29,549 nucleotides of DNA from Spongospora subterranea f. sp. subterranea (GCA_049724395.1 JAUGWO010000213.1:1-29549); one strand, 5' to 3'. Shown: positions 1 to 9,321, counted from the stretch's first letter. Program-made: numbers and translations. Notes: generated from the letters alone by a model not told the origin.

Positions 1-490
1 GAAGGTGTTGTGTTTTGACCAGACCCGTTGTCGGACACCGCATTGGACGAGATCTGGGACTGTGTCAAGTGGGAAATGGTGTTGCGATATGAAGAATAGT
101 CAAACACCAGTCTGACCATGTTCTATATATAGATTCACTGCAGCAAAAGATGAGTAAAATCACAGAAAACAGAGTGCCGAAGCCCTCAACATTGCTCTCC
201 CCGAGTTGGCGTTTTTCGAGCAGAGTAATAACATGTCCCGCTGAATCAAATGATTGACCCAACTGTTAGCCCCTGCAAACTCATAAACGACACCTGGCAA
301 TACAAGATGTGATAATGGACGGTCTCCGATGCCCTTTCTCAAAATTGAATCCTGTGACCCTTGTTGGTTCTAGCCCTTGTTGGGGAAACTTCTATTGCCG
401 AACAGGAAGTTATCCAACATCGCGATATCATTCCCAGTTCTCTTCAATCGCCAGTTCGATGAGCTATTCTGTCCCGCGAGTAGATGGCCC
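1..490 (-). repeat. X block (gene-proximal part), left copy
   Basis: The reverse complement of this stretch matches about 23270-23770 closely over nearly its whole length, with scattered substitutions and small indels. At the right-hand copy this block sits directly upstream of a secreted-protein gene whose ATG lies about 40 bases beyond the block. Here the matching edge is base 1, so another family member, on the minus strand, may lie just outside the window. Both copies hold short open frames on either strand, including one starting MSKIT near base 149 on plus. No product is recognised. After about base 490 the match to the right copy fades. Confidence 0.75.
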
Positions 491-1104
491 TGGCCTCATT
501 CGTGGGATGTCAGGGGACCTCGCTCTCATCGATAAGTCGTTTCGGGAAATTAGAATGTGACCAGGTTCACACCATTGTGTGGCCAAGATCATTAACGGGG
601 CCATTCAAAACCCATCAGAGGATTGAGTTGGGTCTGACAGATATCCAGTTCGACCACTCATTGATGTCATTTCACGATTCGATTTACCCGACCGTGTTAG
701 GATGGGAATGGAGATCTGGTCAATCCGGCCATAGATTGACGACGACTGACAATTATTGCCAGGAGAACGATCAACGAGTATCGGGATCGTATTGTCGTGT
801 TCATTCGATCAGCAGATCATGTCGGGTCAGCTAACAGTCGCCTATATCATTGCCAGACTATCTCAGGCTTCGGGTTTAACACATCCTTTGCGGGATTACA
901 TCGAGGAGAATCTGGGTAAACAATGTATCGCCAATTGTTGTTAGACGAATGAGGCACAGTTCGCTGCGTTATTGTGTTGATCAGCGACGAGTTAAACAGC
1001 ATCATAAGACGCTGAGCCCTACCCGATACACCTGTTATTGGATAATTTTGCGAACATACTATGCGGTTATTCCTTTTGGACTGAAAGGCACACCCGCGTG
1101 TGTT
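490..1104. other. Diverged continuation of X, no intact gene
   Basis: Only short open frames in several phases occur here. One plus-strand phase around 740-830 can be aligned by eye with about 22950-23040 on the minus strand (a pattern of TI..., Y.R and VVF), so this is probably a more diverged part of the X block. The coding potential is broken and the product is not recognised. Confidence 0.35.
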
Positions 1105-1345
1105 CGAACAATCAGGAATCACATTTGAATGACGATAAATGAAAGAAATAAGTAGTATTCATGCGAAAAATTGTGACGTTGAAAACATTTCTTTGATTTT
1201 ATTTAGAATGATTATCACCTTAAACCCATTTTTTGGGTATCACGTTTTGTTGCATTATCTGTTTTGTTCAAATATCCTGATTTGTCACATTATCTCTAGT
1301 AATCAAGTTATTTCAGGCAATCGTGACGAGGAATATAAACAATAA
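1105..1345. repeat. Y block, copy 1
   Basis: A direct repeat of about 8850-9107. Shared landmarks are the phrase around ACCTTAAACCCATTTTT, a TGATTTGTCACATTATCTC segment and a closing GAGGAATATAAACA. Similarity is moderate, so the copies are old. The last 30 bases also recur at 2908-2940. No protein is recognised. The copy at 8850-9107 is cut at its end by the Harbinger insertion, and this copy shows the uninterrupted sequence. Confidence 0.75.
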
Positions 1346-1793
1346 ATATTTTCAGGTCCCTTGTAATATACCAGATCCGATCATGGACTGTTCGCCGTTG
1401 CCGTTTCAAACTTGATTGACATTGAGCCGTTGGTAGTTCTAACACTGTTGAGAACGGTTATCACTTTCATGTTGGTCAATAGCGGGAGAAGACCATTTCA
1501 CAGCACAATCCCAGATAGTTATGGCCATTAAGATCTGTTGGGAATATCATAACAGGAGCACACTAACACAAAGCGGCGTTAGATTCTTAGATATTGCCAG
1601 TTAGGAGATAGACTGAATGATCGATTGAAGTGGAACGATGATGAAACTCTGTCGATCTGGATATTGTTTAATCTTCTCACTGTTCTCTCCGCTCTTTTGT
1701 TGGGATTTGGAATCGTTTTTGAGTTCAACTACTGAGGAATAGGATCACAAAAATTTGATTCATTCAATATTGGGATGAAAAACCGGGTTTCGG
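1346..1793 (-). repeat. Z block, copy 1 (3' flank of secreted-protein gene)
   Basis: This stretch directly follows the 3' end of the secreted-protein gene at 1794-2450. It repeats at 2941-3291 behind the next family member, in the same order and orientation, so gene and flank were duplicated as one unit. A diverged copy lies at 4690-5012, and an inverted portion resumes at 28641 after the transposon. It may be 3' untranslated sequence or a dead neighbouring gene; no convincing frame is preserved between copies. Confidence 0.7.
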
Positions 1794-2450
1794 TCAAAGC
1801 GCCACTTCTGGTGACTGGTCTTGATCAAAGGAATACTCACTAATTTGATCCCGACGACTGCCCTCGCTGCGGCCCCAAAATATGGGCAGTCTGGTTTTTG
1901 TTTGATATGAGAAGAGCGACGCCATCACGAGGGGGATCCATTGGTCATCAATATCTGTATATTCGCTAACCTTCCGCATGAACTGTTTGATCGGAACCTG
2001 GACCTTCGAAGACCCAAGAAGGTCACCAGCATCGTCCCCATTGACGATTGTGACAACTTTATCGCACACACCACTCCCTTCCATATAAAGATCATCACCG
2101 AGACTGTTTCTTAATGTATCAAATGACAGCCTATGTGCGACTTTGGCCTTAATCAGACTACACTCCACTAGAAATTTTCTAAAGAAATTGTTCATCTTAG
2201 GCACATCCTGTAGTCGTAGGTTGTTAATGTGCAACTCCTTAAATCTCCATGCGGTTGGAGCATTATCATGACCGATATCATTAATGTCTTGCGCCAGGCC
2301 ATCGGTGTTCTCCCATTGGGATGTCAAGACCTGCGGTAGAGGATCCTCAGGAGAGACAGGTTCGAGACCACTGAAGAAAAATTCGCAGTCAACAGAGCAA
2401 CCAATGGACAATAGTGAGAGAAGAAGAAGAAATCCACCGATGTGCGACAT
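1794..2450 (-). CDS. Secreted protein, unknown function, family member E1
   Basis: 218 residues. The start chosen is MSHIGG rather than an ATG three codons upstream, because every paralogue begins MS plus a hydrophobic run directly after ATCAAATG or AGCAAATG. Residues 1 to about 22 form a signal peptide (LLLLSLLSIGCS), so export is likely. There is no later membrane segment. The core holds LEP..P.DPLPQ, DNAPTAW, a cysteine in FLVEC, then LGDDLYMEGSGVC, VPIKQFM and MASLFSYQ. The tail is FWGRSEGSRRDQISEYS. The two cysteines about 30 residues apart recur in paralogues and probably pair. The gene lies in a tandem array with its Z block downstream and a shared promoter-like block upstream. I recognise no described domain and see no RxLR, LxLFLAK or CHxC motif, so a host-directed role is only a guess. 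Confidence 0.7.
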   Translation of the reverse strand: MSHIGGFLLLLSLLSIGCSVDCEFFFSGLEPVSPEDPLPQVLTSQWENTDGLAQDINDIGHDNAPTAWRFKELHINNLRLQDVPKMNNFFRKFLVECSLIKAKVAHRLSFDTLRNSLGDDLYMEGSGVCDKVVTIVNGDDAGDLLGSSKVQVPIKQFMRKVSEYTDIDDQWIPLVMASLFSYQTKTRLPIFWGRSEGSRRDQISEYSFDQDQSPEVAL

Positions 2451-2600
2451 TTGATACATATCGATATCGTAAGACGTTTCGACCTGAGAAGTGACCCGTT
2501 GGCGACTTGGCGGACACGGACTGCCTCTCGGACTGTTTATTGGGCGACATTAATCTGGGATCAATCATCACTCACGGGAGGTATTTCTGTCAGTCGACTG
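2451..2600 (-). promoter_or_regulatory. Conserved 5' flank of E1
   Basis: Read on the minus strand toward the gene, this block carries GGACTGTTTATTGGGCGACA, a short gap, then ACGATATCGATATGTATCAA joined to ATG. The broken paralogue at 3292-4155 has the same order upstream (GACTGTTCATTGGGCGACA, then ATAACGATATTGTATCAA and ATG). The ATAACGATAT block also precedes the gene at 23798. This suggests a short 5' untranslated region and a common promoter. It is inferred from conservation only. Confidence 0.5.
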
Positions 2601-2907
2601 ATGACAGGCCACGCATCAGTCGCTGGTGTACACATGCGCACAGTCAGGTGTGACTTTAGTGTATGTGTGATCTTGTTCATGATTCAAGCAACCCCTGAAT
2701 ATCCGTTATCCGTCATTGCCAACTTCGTCGTGCTCGTTGATTGTAGCGGATCGTTTTAAAAATTCATTCTTGTAAGCTCTTGAAAACTCTTGTAAACTTT
2801 TGTTTACACTCCTTCACCCATACCAATGGCTGTACTTTCTAAAGACAGTACAATTCATTATTCTCAGTCTCCTTTCTAGAAATGAATTTGATCACCGCAT
2901 TTCTCTA
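2600..2907. other. Intergenic spacer, nothing recognised
   Basis: No gene, tRNA or clear repeat is seen. Around 2765-2810 there are short direct repeats of a CTTGTAAACT-like phrase. An open plus frame crosses 2442-2759, but it overlaps the E1 promoter and resembles nothing. Confidence 0.4.
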
Positions 2908-3291
2908 GCACAATCGTGACGAGGAATACAAACAATAAATATTTCAGGTCCCTTATAATATACCAGATCCGATCATGAACTGTTCGTCGTTGCCGCTTTA
3001 AACTTGATGGCCAGTGAGAGGTTGGTAGTTCTAACACTGTTGAGAACGGTTGTCACGTTCATGTTGGTCAATAGCGGAAGAAGACCATTAACAGCACAAT
3101 CCCAGATAGTTATGATCATTGAGATCTGTTGGGAATATCATAACATGTGACACACTAACACAAAGCGGCGTTAGGTTCTTAGATATTGCCAGTTAGGAGA
3201 TAGACTGAATGATCGATTGAAGAGGAACGATGATGAAACTCTGTCGATCTGGATATTGCTGTTGGGATTTGGAATCGTTTTTTGAGTTCAA
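2908..3291 (-). repeat. Y remnant and Z block, copy 2
   Basis: From 2908 this repeats the end of Y (CAATCGTGACGAGGAATA) and then the Z block of 1346-1793, collinear and clearly related, with a shorter region near 3260 where a segment present in copy 1 is missing. It lies behind the broken paralogue E2 exactly as copy 1 lies behind E1. Confidence 0.75.
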
Positions 3292-4155
3292 CTACTGAGG
3301 AATAGGATCACAAAAACATGATGCATTCAATGGGATGAAAAATCGGGTTTCGGTCAAAAGCGCTACTTCTAATGACTGGTCTTGATCCAGGGAATACTCA
3401 TTGGTTTGATCTGTCGACTCTCCCTCGCTGTGGCCCCAGAATTCTTTCAGACTGTCTTTTGTTTGATACCATAAGAGCGACGCCATAATGCGGGAGATCC
3501 CTTGGTCATTTATTCCTCTTGTGTGGCTGGCCCTCAACATGATTAGCTTAATCGGATCCTGGACGTCCGAAGACTCAAGAACGCCATCACCATCGACCCC
3601 ATTGGCGAATCTGACAACTTGATCGCACACACCATTCCCTAGCTGATAAAGATCGTCACCGAGACAAAATTTCGATATACATGTGATCCGATCGCGTGTT
3701 CGTTGTTGGTCTTAATCTGATCACACTGGGACAAAACTTCACTAAAGCGATCTTTCATCCACTCCTCACAATCCTCATTCGATAGTTCTATGATTTTTTG
3801 AGCAACTCCTCAATCGTGCTGCGGTTGAAGCATTATCATGGTTTGATATCATTAGTGTCTTGCTCCAGGCGATTGATGAAATCCAATGCATCCTCAGGAA
3901 TTGAAGGTTCGAGAGAGCGAGTGTCCATCCCAGGCACATCCGGGTGTTCTAGGTTGTGGATGCGCAATTCCTCAAATCCCCATGCGGTTGGAGCATTATC
4001 NNCCAGGATAGCAGTGACATCCCATTGGATGTCCTCCCGTTGGGGTATCGGATCATCAGGAATTAGAGGTTCGAGAGCACTAAGATCACGATGGCCAATA
4101 AAAGAGTAAGCAATGGGCAATAATGAGGGAAAAGAGATCCACCGATGCGCGACAT
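3292..4155 (-). pseudogene. Broken secreted-protein paralogue E2
   Basis: Start, signal-peptide region, LEP..P.DP.PQ, DNAPTAW, a second LEPSIPEDA module and the C-terminal (M)ASLLWYQT ... SEGEST DQTNEYSLDQDQ tail are all recognisable against E1. The copy is broken in several places and is treated as a fossil. The N-terminal LEP/DNAPTAW portion appears twice in tandem, an internal duplication not seen in E1. Two undetermined bases at 4001-4002 lie in this gene where E1 has about 25 further bases, so part of the damage could be an assembly gap. Confidence 0.7.
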
Positions 4156-4270
4156 TTGATACAATATCGTTATGAAGACGGTTTGACCTCACAGTCACCC
4201 GGTGGTGGACTCGGACTCCGGCACGGACTCCGTCAGGGACTGTTCATTGGGCGACACCACTCTGGGATTA
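4156..4270 (-). promoter_or_regulatory. Conserved 5' flank of E2
   Basis: Matches the E1 5' flank: GGACTCC-type repeats, GACTGTTCATTGGGCGACA, CTCTGGGAT, and an ACGATAT block just before the start. The matching order in a broken copy supports duplication of promoter and gene together. Confidence 0.45.
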
Positions 4271-4690
4271 CAATACTCACGTGGATCATGTCATGTTGAG
4301 TTGATGAGCGTTGATTGAGGATCTACAGTGACACAGCTGTTGATATCTAATATATAATCGCCATTGACTGTTAATAAACGATCAGAGTGATGAATTACAT
4401 ATAGGAATGGATCGACCATTAACAACATTAAAGTCGTCTGTGAGAACACGGATTGTGATTGACGGATCGTGACTGGAGTTTCCGATCAGTTTTTCAACCA
4501 AGGAAGATTGGCCTTTATGGAGTCGTGATGGATAAATGTCTATCCGTAATTCAGGTTCTAACTACATCATCTCTATTCGGGTGTAAACGGCAAAGAAGGT
4601 TGTGATGGACAGACAACAATGAAAGTGAATTACAGGATCAGAGGCAGTTGATAATTGACGATAAAACCCCATTCTTTTTGGCCTCACCTT
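4270..4690. other. Intergenic stretch, nothing recognised
   Basis: AT-rich spacer without an open frame longer than about 60 codons, without tRNA-like folding that I can see and without an obvious match elsewhere in the window. Confidence 0.4.
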
Positions 4691-5012
4691 GTTTCTTTTG
4701 GAAATCATATACCAAATCCGATCTTGAACTGTTCGCCGTTGCCCCTGTTCATTGTTGAGGCCTGTGCGCCCTTGTTGGTTTTAACACTGTCGAGAACGAT
4801 TACCATCTTGGAGTAGGTCAAGAGCCGAAAAATATGATAAACATCATAATTCCCAGGGAGGTAATGATCGTTAGACCTGTTGACAATATCATATTGGGGA
4901 CAAACCAAGGGACAGTAGTTTGGTTATTCGTGAAAGGCAACACAGACGCGACAAAAGCTTTTGGTGGACCGATAATGAGGTCGGAATCGACCTGCCAAAA
5001 AATGTAGATCAA
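4690..5012 (-). repeat. Z block, copy 3, diverged
   Basis: The phrases CATATACCAAATCCGATC, GAACTGTTCGCCGTTGCC and CACTGTCGAGAACGATTACC match the Z blocks at 1365-1460 and 2955-3060. This copy has the longest open frames on the minus strand of any Z copy. One frame includes a strongly hydrophobic run (about 4820-4890, ending in IMMFIIFFG); another is open from 4908 to 4705. Neither is preserved in the other copies, so I do not call a gene. Confidence 0.5.
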
Positions 5013-5099
5013 TTGAGGATATTGCTGTGGGATTTGTGATCACTTCAGACCACTACTGTAGTCGTTATTCCTCACCTACAATCATCGCTCAACTGGTCG

Positions 5100-5560
5100 G
5101 GATCAATGATCATTGACTCGTTTGACCCCGAAACGACTTCCCTTATTCAGTTTTGGTTTAACGCATTGGCCCACAAAAGGGCCTTATATCGTTTGATCAA
5201 TGGTAGAAGAGCGCCGTCATCACGATCGTATTTTGTAGGTCAGGAGTATTTCTCGTTTGACCATCGCCATAAACTCTGTGAACGTATCCCAGTTTGTCAT
5301 TATTGCCACCAGGGACAATATCCTCATGTTCCGTGTCGGTGTCCCTCAGATCCCTCCCTTTGATGATTGTAGCAGCGCTATGGCACACATCCTTCCATTG
5401 CACGTAAAGATCAGCACCGAGACTGGTTATCAAAATATATATTCCACTATCGGATCAGCCACAGCCCAGCTTGATGTCTTCACATTTCACCATAAAATCG
5501 AGTTGAACACGACGAATCCTGGAAAACAAATCCTAAATCAAGTTGACCCGGTTGATGGAG
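5100..5560 (-). pseudogene. Broken secreted-protein paralogue E3
   Basis: On the minus strand the phrases LDFMVKCEDIK, TSLGADLYVQWKDVC and ALFYHQ line up with E1 (RKFLVECSLIK, NSLGDDLYMEGSGVC, ASLFSYQ), including both conserved cysteines. No signal peptide or tail can be found. It is broken in more than one place and treated as a fossil. It precedes Z copy 3 as E1 and E2 precede theirs. Confidence 0.6.
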
Positions 5561-5710
5561 TCGCTGATCGGAATTATTGTTCAATGGTATCTGGTGCTCT
5601 CGAACTTCTACGGTGATATCATTGGGAAAACGACTTCCTCGAAAGGCTCGAGCAGCGTCAACAGGAGGGATTGACCGATTGAAGAAGGCGATTACGGCAG
5701 GCGCCCATTC

Positions 5711-6285
5711 CTAGGGCAATTGTTTGGGCCCATACACATCATGTCTGGTAAACCCCCGACTTCGCCACCGAAATAATCTTATCGCAGGTCCAAGATGACA
5801 GTCCATTTCGTCTTGTTGCGGTTCATTCCGGCGGAAGGACAGTATGAGACGCACGTTAAGGATCGTCCGATGGCGACAATTGTTTGCAGTCCTCACAGCC
5901 ATGCAAGTCTTGTCGGAGATCACGATCGATCCAAGTTCTTCGCCCGTCAGAAATCCTGATTCGACCACAGATATGATGGTCTGTGTAAATGGGAACACGA
6001 TTCATCAGAAAGACGACGTTTTTCGAGACGATTGTCTTGATGAGACACGTGAGGCTATACGATGCCACATCGCTTGAACCAATCTGGCCATAGCGTAACC
6101 ACAACCACTGGAATCGTCCTTCAGAATAAGAACATTAACATGATTGTGAAACCACCCGCCTCGTTTGACTTCGTAATTACACGAAATTCATAACGGATCA
6201 CGTCGTTGACCCGTGTGTGGAATCTCACGAAAAGGTCGAGGACCCACAGACCCATCTCGAGAAAATTGTGGATCGAGGTTTGAGC
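5711..6285 (-). other. Unrecognised, possibly coding stretch
   Basis: Several minus-strand frames look protein-like but no single one is long: one around 6245-6125 (RFHTRVNDVIRYEFRV), one 6104-5856 and one 5998-5711 (TIISVVESGFLTGEELG). A plus-strand ATG frame of 77 codons (5844-6077) overlaps them. It may be the continuation of the candidate at 6289-6675 through introns, or a decayed gene. No family is recognised. Confidence 0.25.
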
Positions 6286-6288
6286 AGC

Positions 6289-6675
6289 TCACCCCAGACC
6301 AAAACTAAAAACAAAAACAACATCCATAAACGCTGTTATTTGTTCGTTCGAAACTGATTCGTTTGGCACCCAAATACGATGCGGATGTGAGTGATCTACC
6401 ACAGTTCTCATCGATCTGACATGTTGTTTCTGGAATTCTTCAGATTCAGATCTCACGACGACATCCCCTTGTACTGAACTTGTTGACGTCTGTCCATCCC
6501 ACCTCCTTTGCCGTTTACAGCTAAGCAGAGGTGATCTGGTTGAACTCAGATCGGAAACGAACCTGTCGAATAACATATCGAGACATGAATCCATATTGAC
6601 TCCATAAAAAACAATTAGCCGTGTTTTTGATCTGTTTATAACAACGGAAGTTGAAGTTAATAGTGGTCTATCCAT
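6289..6675 (-). CDS. Hypothetical protein or first exon, unrecognised
   Basis: An ATG-initiated frame of 128 codons with mixed composition, serine-rich in the middle and without signal peptide, membrane segment or motif that I can name. Near its stop the sequence reads CTGGG then GTGAGC, a good splice donor, and the same frame stays open for about 50 codons after the stop. The true gene could therefore be longer and spliced toward 5711. It could also be a chance frame. It lies divergent from the secreted-protein gene at 7005, with about 330 bases between the starts. Confidence 0.3.
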   Translation of the reverse strand: MDRPLLTSTSVVINRSKTRLIVFYGVNMDSCLDMLFDRFVSDLSSTRSPLLSCKRQRRWDGQTSTSSVQGDVVVRSESEEFQKQHVRSMRTVVDHSHPHRIWVPNESVSNEQITAFMDVVFVFSFGLG

Positions 6676-6799
6676 TCGTGATTAATCTTTCTAAGAGCTT
6701 ATCAACAGTTAATGGCGATGATATATTAGATCCCCACAAGAATCGACCTCAGCGACGATATTCTTCAATCAGCTCATTCGAAACTCACTTGTCAATGTC

Positions 6800-7004
6800 A
6801 TTGGCGAATCGCGATTGTCCTCGGACCCGCGGATTAATCGAGATGATTTGTCAATTCGGGGTCCGCAGTCCGCGGCGGAGTCCGTCCGCGGATTGATTGA
6901 TTGATGTGTGACAGTCGTCCAGTGAAGTCTCTCTCCTCATCTGAGTACTGTCCGTTTTCCCGATCCAAATCTCCTCATACCGTATATATTAATCCAATTA
7001 TCAA
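6800..7004 (+). promoter_or_regulatory. 5' region of E4 with TATA-like element
   Basis: CGTATATATTAAT lies at 6981-6993, only about 15 bases before the ATG at 7005, so either the leader is very short or this is not the TATA box. ATTATCAAATG at the start matches the ATCAAATG context of E1 and E2. Farther up, 6820-6895 is GC-rich with repeated CCGCGGATT and TCCGCGG phrases in direct and palindromic arrangement, suggestive of protein-binding sites. Confidence 0.35.
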
Positions 7005-7823
7005 ATGTCGTTCTTATTTCGATCTCTTGTTCTTCTCTCGTTATTGTCCATTGCCTGTTCTAGAGCGAACGACAACAAGAGTCCTGACGATGGCCGGAAC
7101 GATCTCGGCGGAGGTAGGATTGAGTTGGCCGCACGTGACGAACATGATGCCCAAGGTGAGAATGATGGCCAAGTTCCCCATTTACACCATGAATTATCGG
7201 TGATAACAGGTGTTGTGGATCTGGTCGCAAGAAATGTTGATGACCGGGCACACGACAACAACCTTCGTCGTAATGACGATGATTGGGAGCCGCCCGCCCG
7301 CTACCAACCTGACCCACGAAATATTTTCACCCTCTTTACAGATTTTCAGAAGTTTTGTATCAAGTTCCTGGTCGACACCGTCGAGAAGATCACCGATGAT
7401 CAGTTGAAAACCAGTCTCGGTGATAATCTTTATCAGCAAGGAAAGCGGGTTTGCGAAGAATCTGTCCCCACTCTCGAGAAGGAAACAATTTCCGCCGATA
7501 TGGACCAGGGTTTTTATATGTTCAAAACCATAATGAAGATCAAGGAGCCGATCAAACGGTTTATGGAGATGGTCAAACTTGAGATGAGAGACGTTCCTGA
7601 AGAACGGATCTCGCTGATGATGGCGTCGCTCTTCTACGATCGATGGGCCGAGGTCGTGCCCTCATTCTGGGGAAACGAACTGTCGGATCGGGGGAAGGGA
7701 ACGAGGGGGAGTCGTCGGGATCAAACGAGGAGGAGTCGTCGGGATCAAACGAGGGGGAATCGTCGGGATCAAACGAGGGGGAGTCGTCGGGATCAAACCA
7801 GTGAATATTCCCTGGATCGATAA
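7005..7823 (+). CDS. Secreted protein, unknown function, family member E4
   Basis: 272 residues, single open frame, ATG in the family context. Residues 1 to about 21 (LVLLSLLSIACS) form a signal peptide. An acidic, asparagine/aspartate-rich segment follows (about 22-100), longer than in E1 or E6. The conserved core starts near residue 106 with FCIKFLV, then LGDNLYQQGKRVC, EPIKRFM, ISLMMASLFYDRW and FWGNE. The tail from about residue 234 is basic and made of an eight-residue repeat (SRRDQTRG), ending SEYSLDR. Both family cysteines are kept. The gene is on the opposite strand to E1-E3 and E5. The protein is probably exported. The basic repeat tail could bind nucleic acid or acidic polymers, but that is a guess. 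No known domain is recognised. Confidence 0.8.
   Translation: MSFLFRSLVLLSLLSIACSRANDNKSPDDGRNDLGGGRIELAARDEHDAQGENDGQVPHLHHELSVITGVVDLVARNVDDRAHDNNLRRNDDDWEPPARYQPDPRNIFTLFTDFQKFCIKFLVDTVEKITDDQLKTSLGDNLYQQGKRVCEESVPTLEKETISADMDQGFYMFKTIMKIKEPIKRFMEMVKLEMRDVPEERISLMMASLFYDRWAEVVPSFWGNELSDRGKGTRGSRRDQTRRSRRDQTRGNRRDQTRGSRRDQTSEYSLDR
7710..7800 (+). repeat. 24-base tandem repeat inside E4
   Basis: Three full units and one partial unit of 24 bases starting AGTCGTCGGGATCAAACGAG, differing at only a few positions. In the gene frame they encode SRRDQTRG-type repeats. In the next frame they would read ESSGSNEG-type, and on the other strand an acidic PDDSPSFD type. All are open. A single unit of the same sequence is found in E1, and in E6, where the second frame is used. 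Confidence 0.9.
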
Positions 7824-8407
7824 GCGGTCGATGGCGCAATATATATATATCCAATATTGAATATAATTCCTGTCGACCATTGCGAGTATATCCTAATTGA
7901 CATGAAACAATTCCAGATTCCACAACAACGTCCAGAACGGGGGTTTTATCCTGTTTCCGTTTCTGGGCGATCATTCAGTCCATCGCCAATCTGCGATCAC
8001 CTTGGACCGCGAAACCAATATTGTCGATTCCGATCATGTTGTTGTTCACTGGTAATTTCGGCGCCATTCCGTCGTCGCTCATGAAGAACCTGACCACCAC
8101 AATGTCGTGATGCTTTGGTTATTTTGATTTCCGCACCCCTCGAACGCGAGCGGGAATCGTCTGAGACCGAACAATGTCGCCTGAACTAGCACAATAACGC
8201 GAACTTAATGGGATTGGCCCGCTGTTTTCGCCATTGAACAGTTCGGGTAATGGAACTCTGGTTATCGAATCGGCGCCTGAAGGTACTGTGCCAATTGTTG
8301 TTGTTGTTATTGTTGTTGGAAGCGAAGCGGTTCAGACTGTCGCCTTCAACTGTTGAACTGAACCGGGGGTGTCTGGGAAGTTAAACTATGATCGTGTGGG
8401 ATATATT
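7824..8407. other. Spacer with faint secreted-family traces
   Basis: No gene called. An (AT)n run lies at 7840-7849, and a GTT-type microsatellite with short interruptions lies at about 8288-8320. On the minus strand near 8080-7960 a phrase NNNMIGID is similar to NNMKGID just upstream of the E5 fragment, so a further decayed family segment may lie here. This is weak. Confidence 0.3.
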
Positions 8408-8632
8408 CTATATATCATGAGGAAGGCGAATATTGGTCAATGAATACAGGTATCGATTCAAAGTATATTCAGTGTTTTGATCCCCCTCAGCCCTTTCAGA
8501 TTTGCCGGATTGGTCCCTGAACATGGGCAGCTGCTTGATGGATTGGTGGTAGAAGAGCGACGTCATCATCAGCGCGACCTGTTCGTCAGAAATAACTGCT
8601 GGACGCTTGACCATCACCGACGTCTTGGTCAT
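8408..8632 (-). pseudogene. Broken secreted-protein paralogue E5, C-terminal part
   Basis: The minus-strand frame contains DEQVALMMTSLFYHQ, PMFRDQSGKSE and DQNTEYTLNR, matching ERISLMMASLFYD, SFWGN and DQTSEYSLDR of E4 and the tail of E1. Only the C-terminal third is recognisable; the signal peptide and cysteine core were not found. It is treated as a fossil. It is convergent with E4. Confidence 0.6.
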
Positions 8633-8849
8633 TTCTGTCGATTCCCTTCATGTTGTTGATGAAGGATGAGCGGTTCAGTGGCTGCAGTCGCAGCATCAAG
8701 AGGGGAACACTCAGGTAGAGAAAGGTTTTTTTTGAAAGTGACCTAGGAATCAATCGTCCATTGACAAATATTGCGGGATTCAAGTTCTATCACGAGTGGA
8801 AAAAATTGGAAACGCGGTTGTTATTCAAAGCAAAAGCCCATTTGAGTCA

Positions 8850-9107
8850 GAAATCACATCTTAATGACGATCAATGAAAGACTTGTCTTAAAATTAGCTA
8901 TTCATACGAAGAAAGTCAATTGGGACGTTGGAAGCACTTCTTTAGTGATTATTCTCTCATATTTCAAGTACAATGATGATCACCTTAAACCCATTTTTCG
9001 GATATCACGTTTTGCTGCATTGCTTGCTTTGTTCAAATATTCTGATTTGTCACATTATCTCTAGTAATCAAGTTATGTTAGACAATCGTGTCGAGGAATA
9101 TAAACAG
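8850..9107. repeat. Y block, copy 2, interrupted by Harbinger
   Basis: Direct repeat of 1105-1345. At the end, where copy 1 reads AAACAATAAATATTTTC, this copy reads AAACAGTAA and then GGGCGCG, the Harbinger end. The uninterrupted copies at 1340 and 2935 act as empty sites. Confidence 0.75.
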
Positions 9108-9133
9108 TAAGGGCGCGTCTGGAGGCCACGCAA

Positions 9134-9274
9134 TATCATGATAAACCTGGAATATCATGATATACGTATTTGTTATTTATATGTATCATGATAAATGCGT
9201 GGATCACGGTGTTTGGACAACCACAATATTTTGGCAATTTAACGGCGCAATAAATTATCGAGAAAATATCATGA
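9134..9274. repeat. TATCATGATA palindrome cluster near the Harbinger end
   Basis: Three exact copies of the ten-base palindrome TATCATGATA (9134-9143, 9153-9162, 9184-9193) and a partial one (9267-9274) lie within 165 bases of the element end. Subterminal clusters of this kind are typical binding sites for the transposon's own DNA-binding protein. That assignment is inference. Confidence 0.65.
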
Positions 9275-9321
9275 AAAATATATTGAGGTCCGAGTAGCAT
9301 CATTTCTTGATATTCCGTAAG

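Noticed and set aside
309-834. Plus-strand open frames of 83 and 116 codons
   Set aside because: They lie in the worn X repeat, change phase against the other copy and begin in no consistent context.
7573-7974. Minus-strand frame with an acidic PDDSPSFD repeat
   Set aside because: It is the antisense reading of the E4 tandem repeat, with no family and no independent start context.
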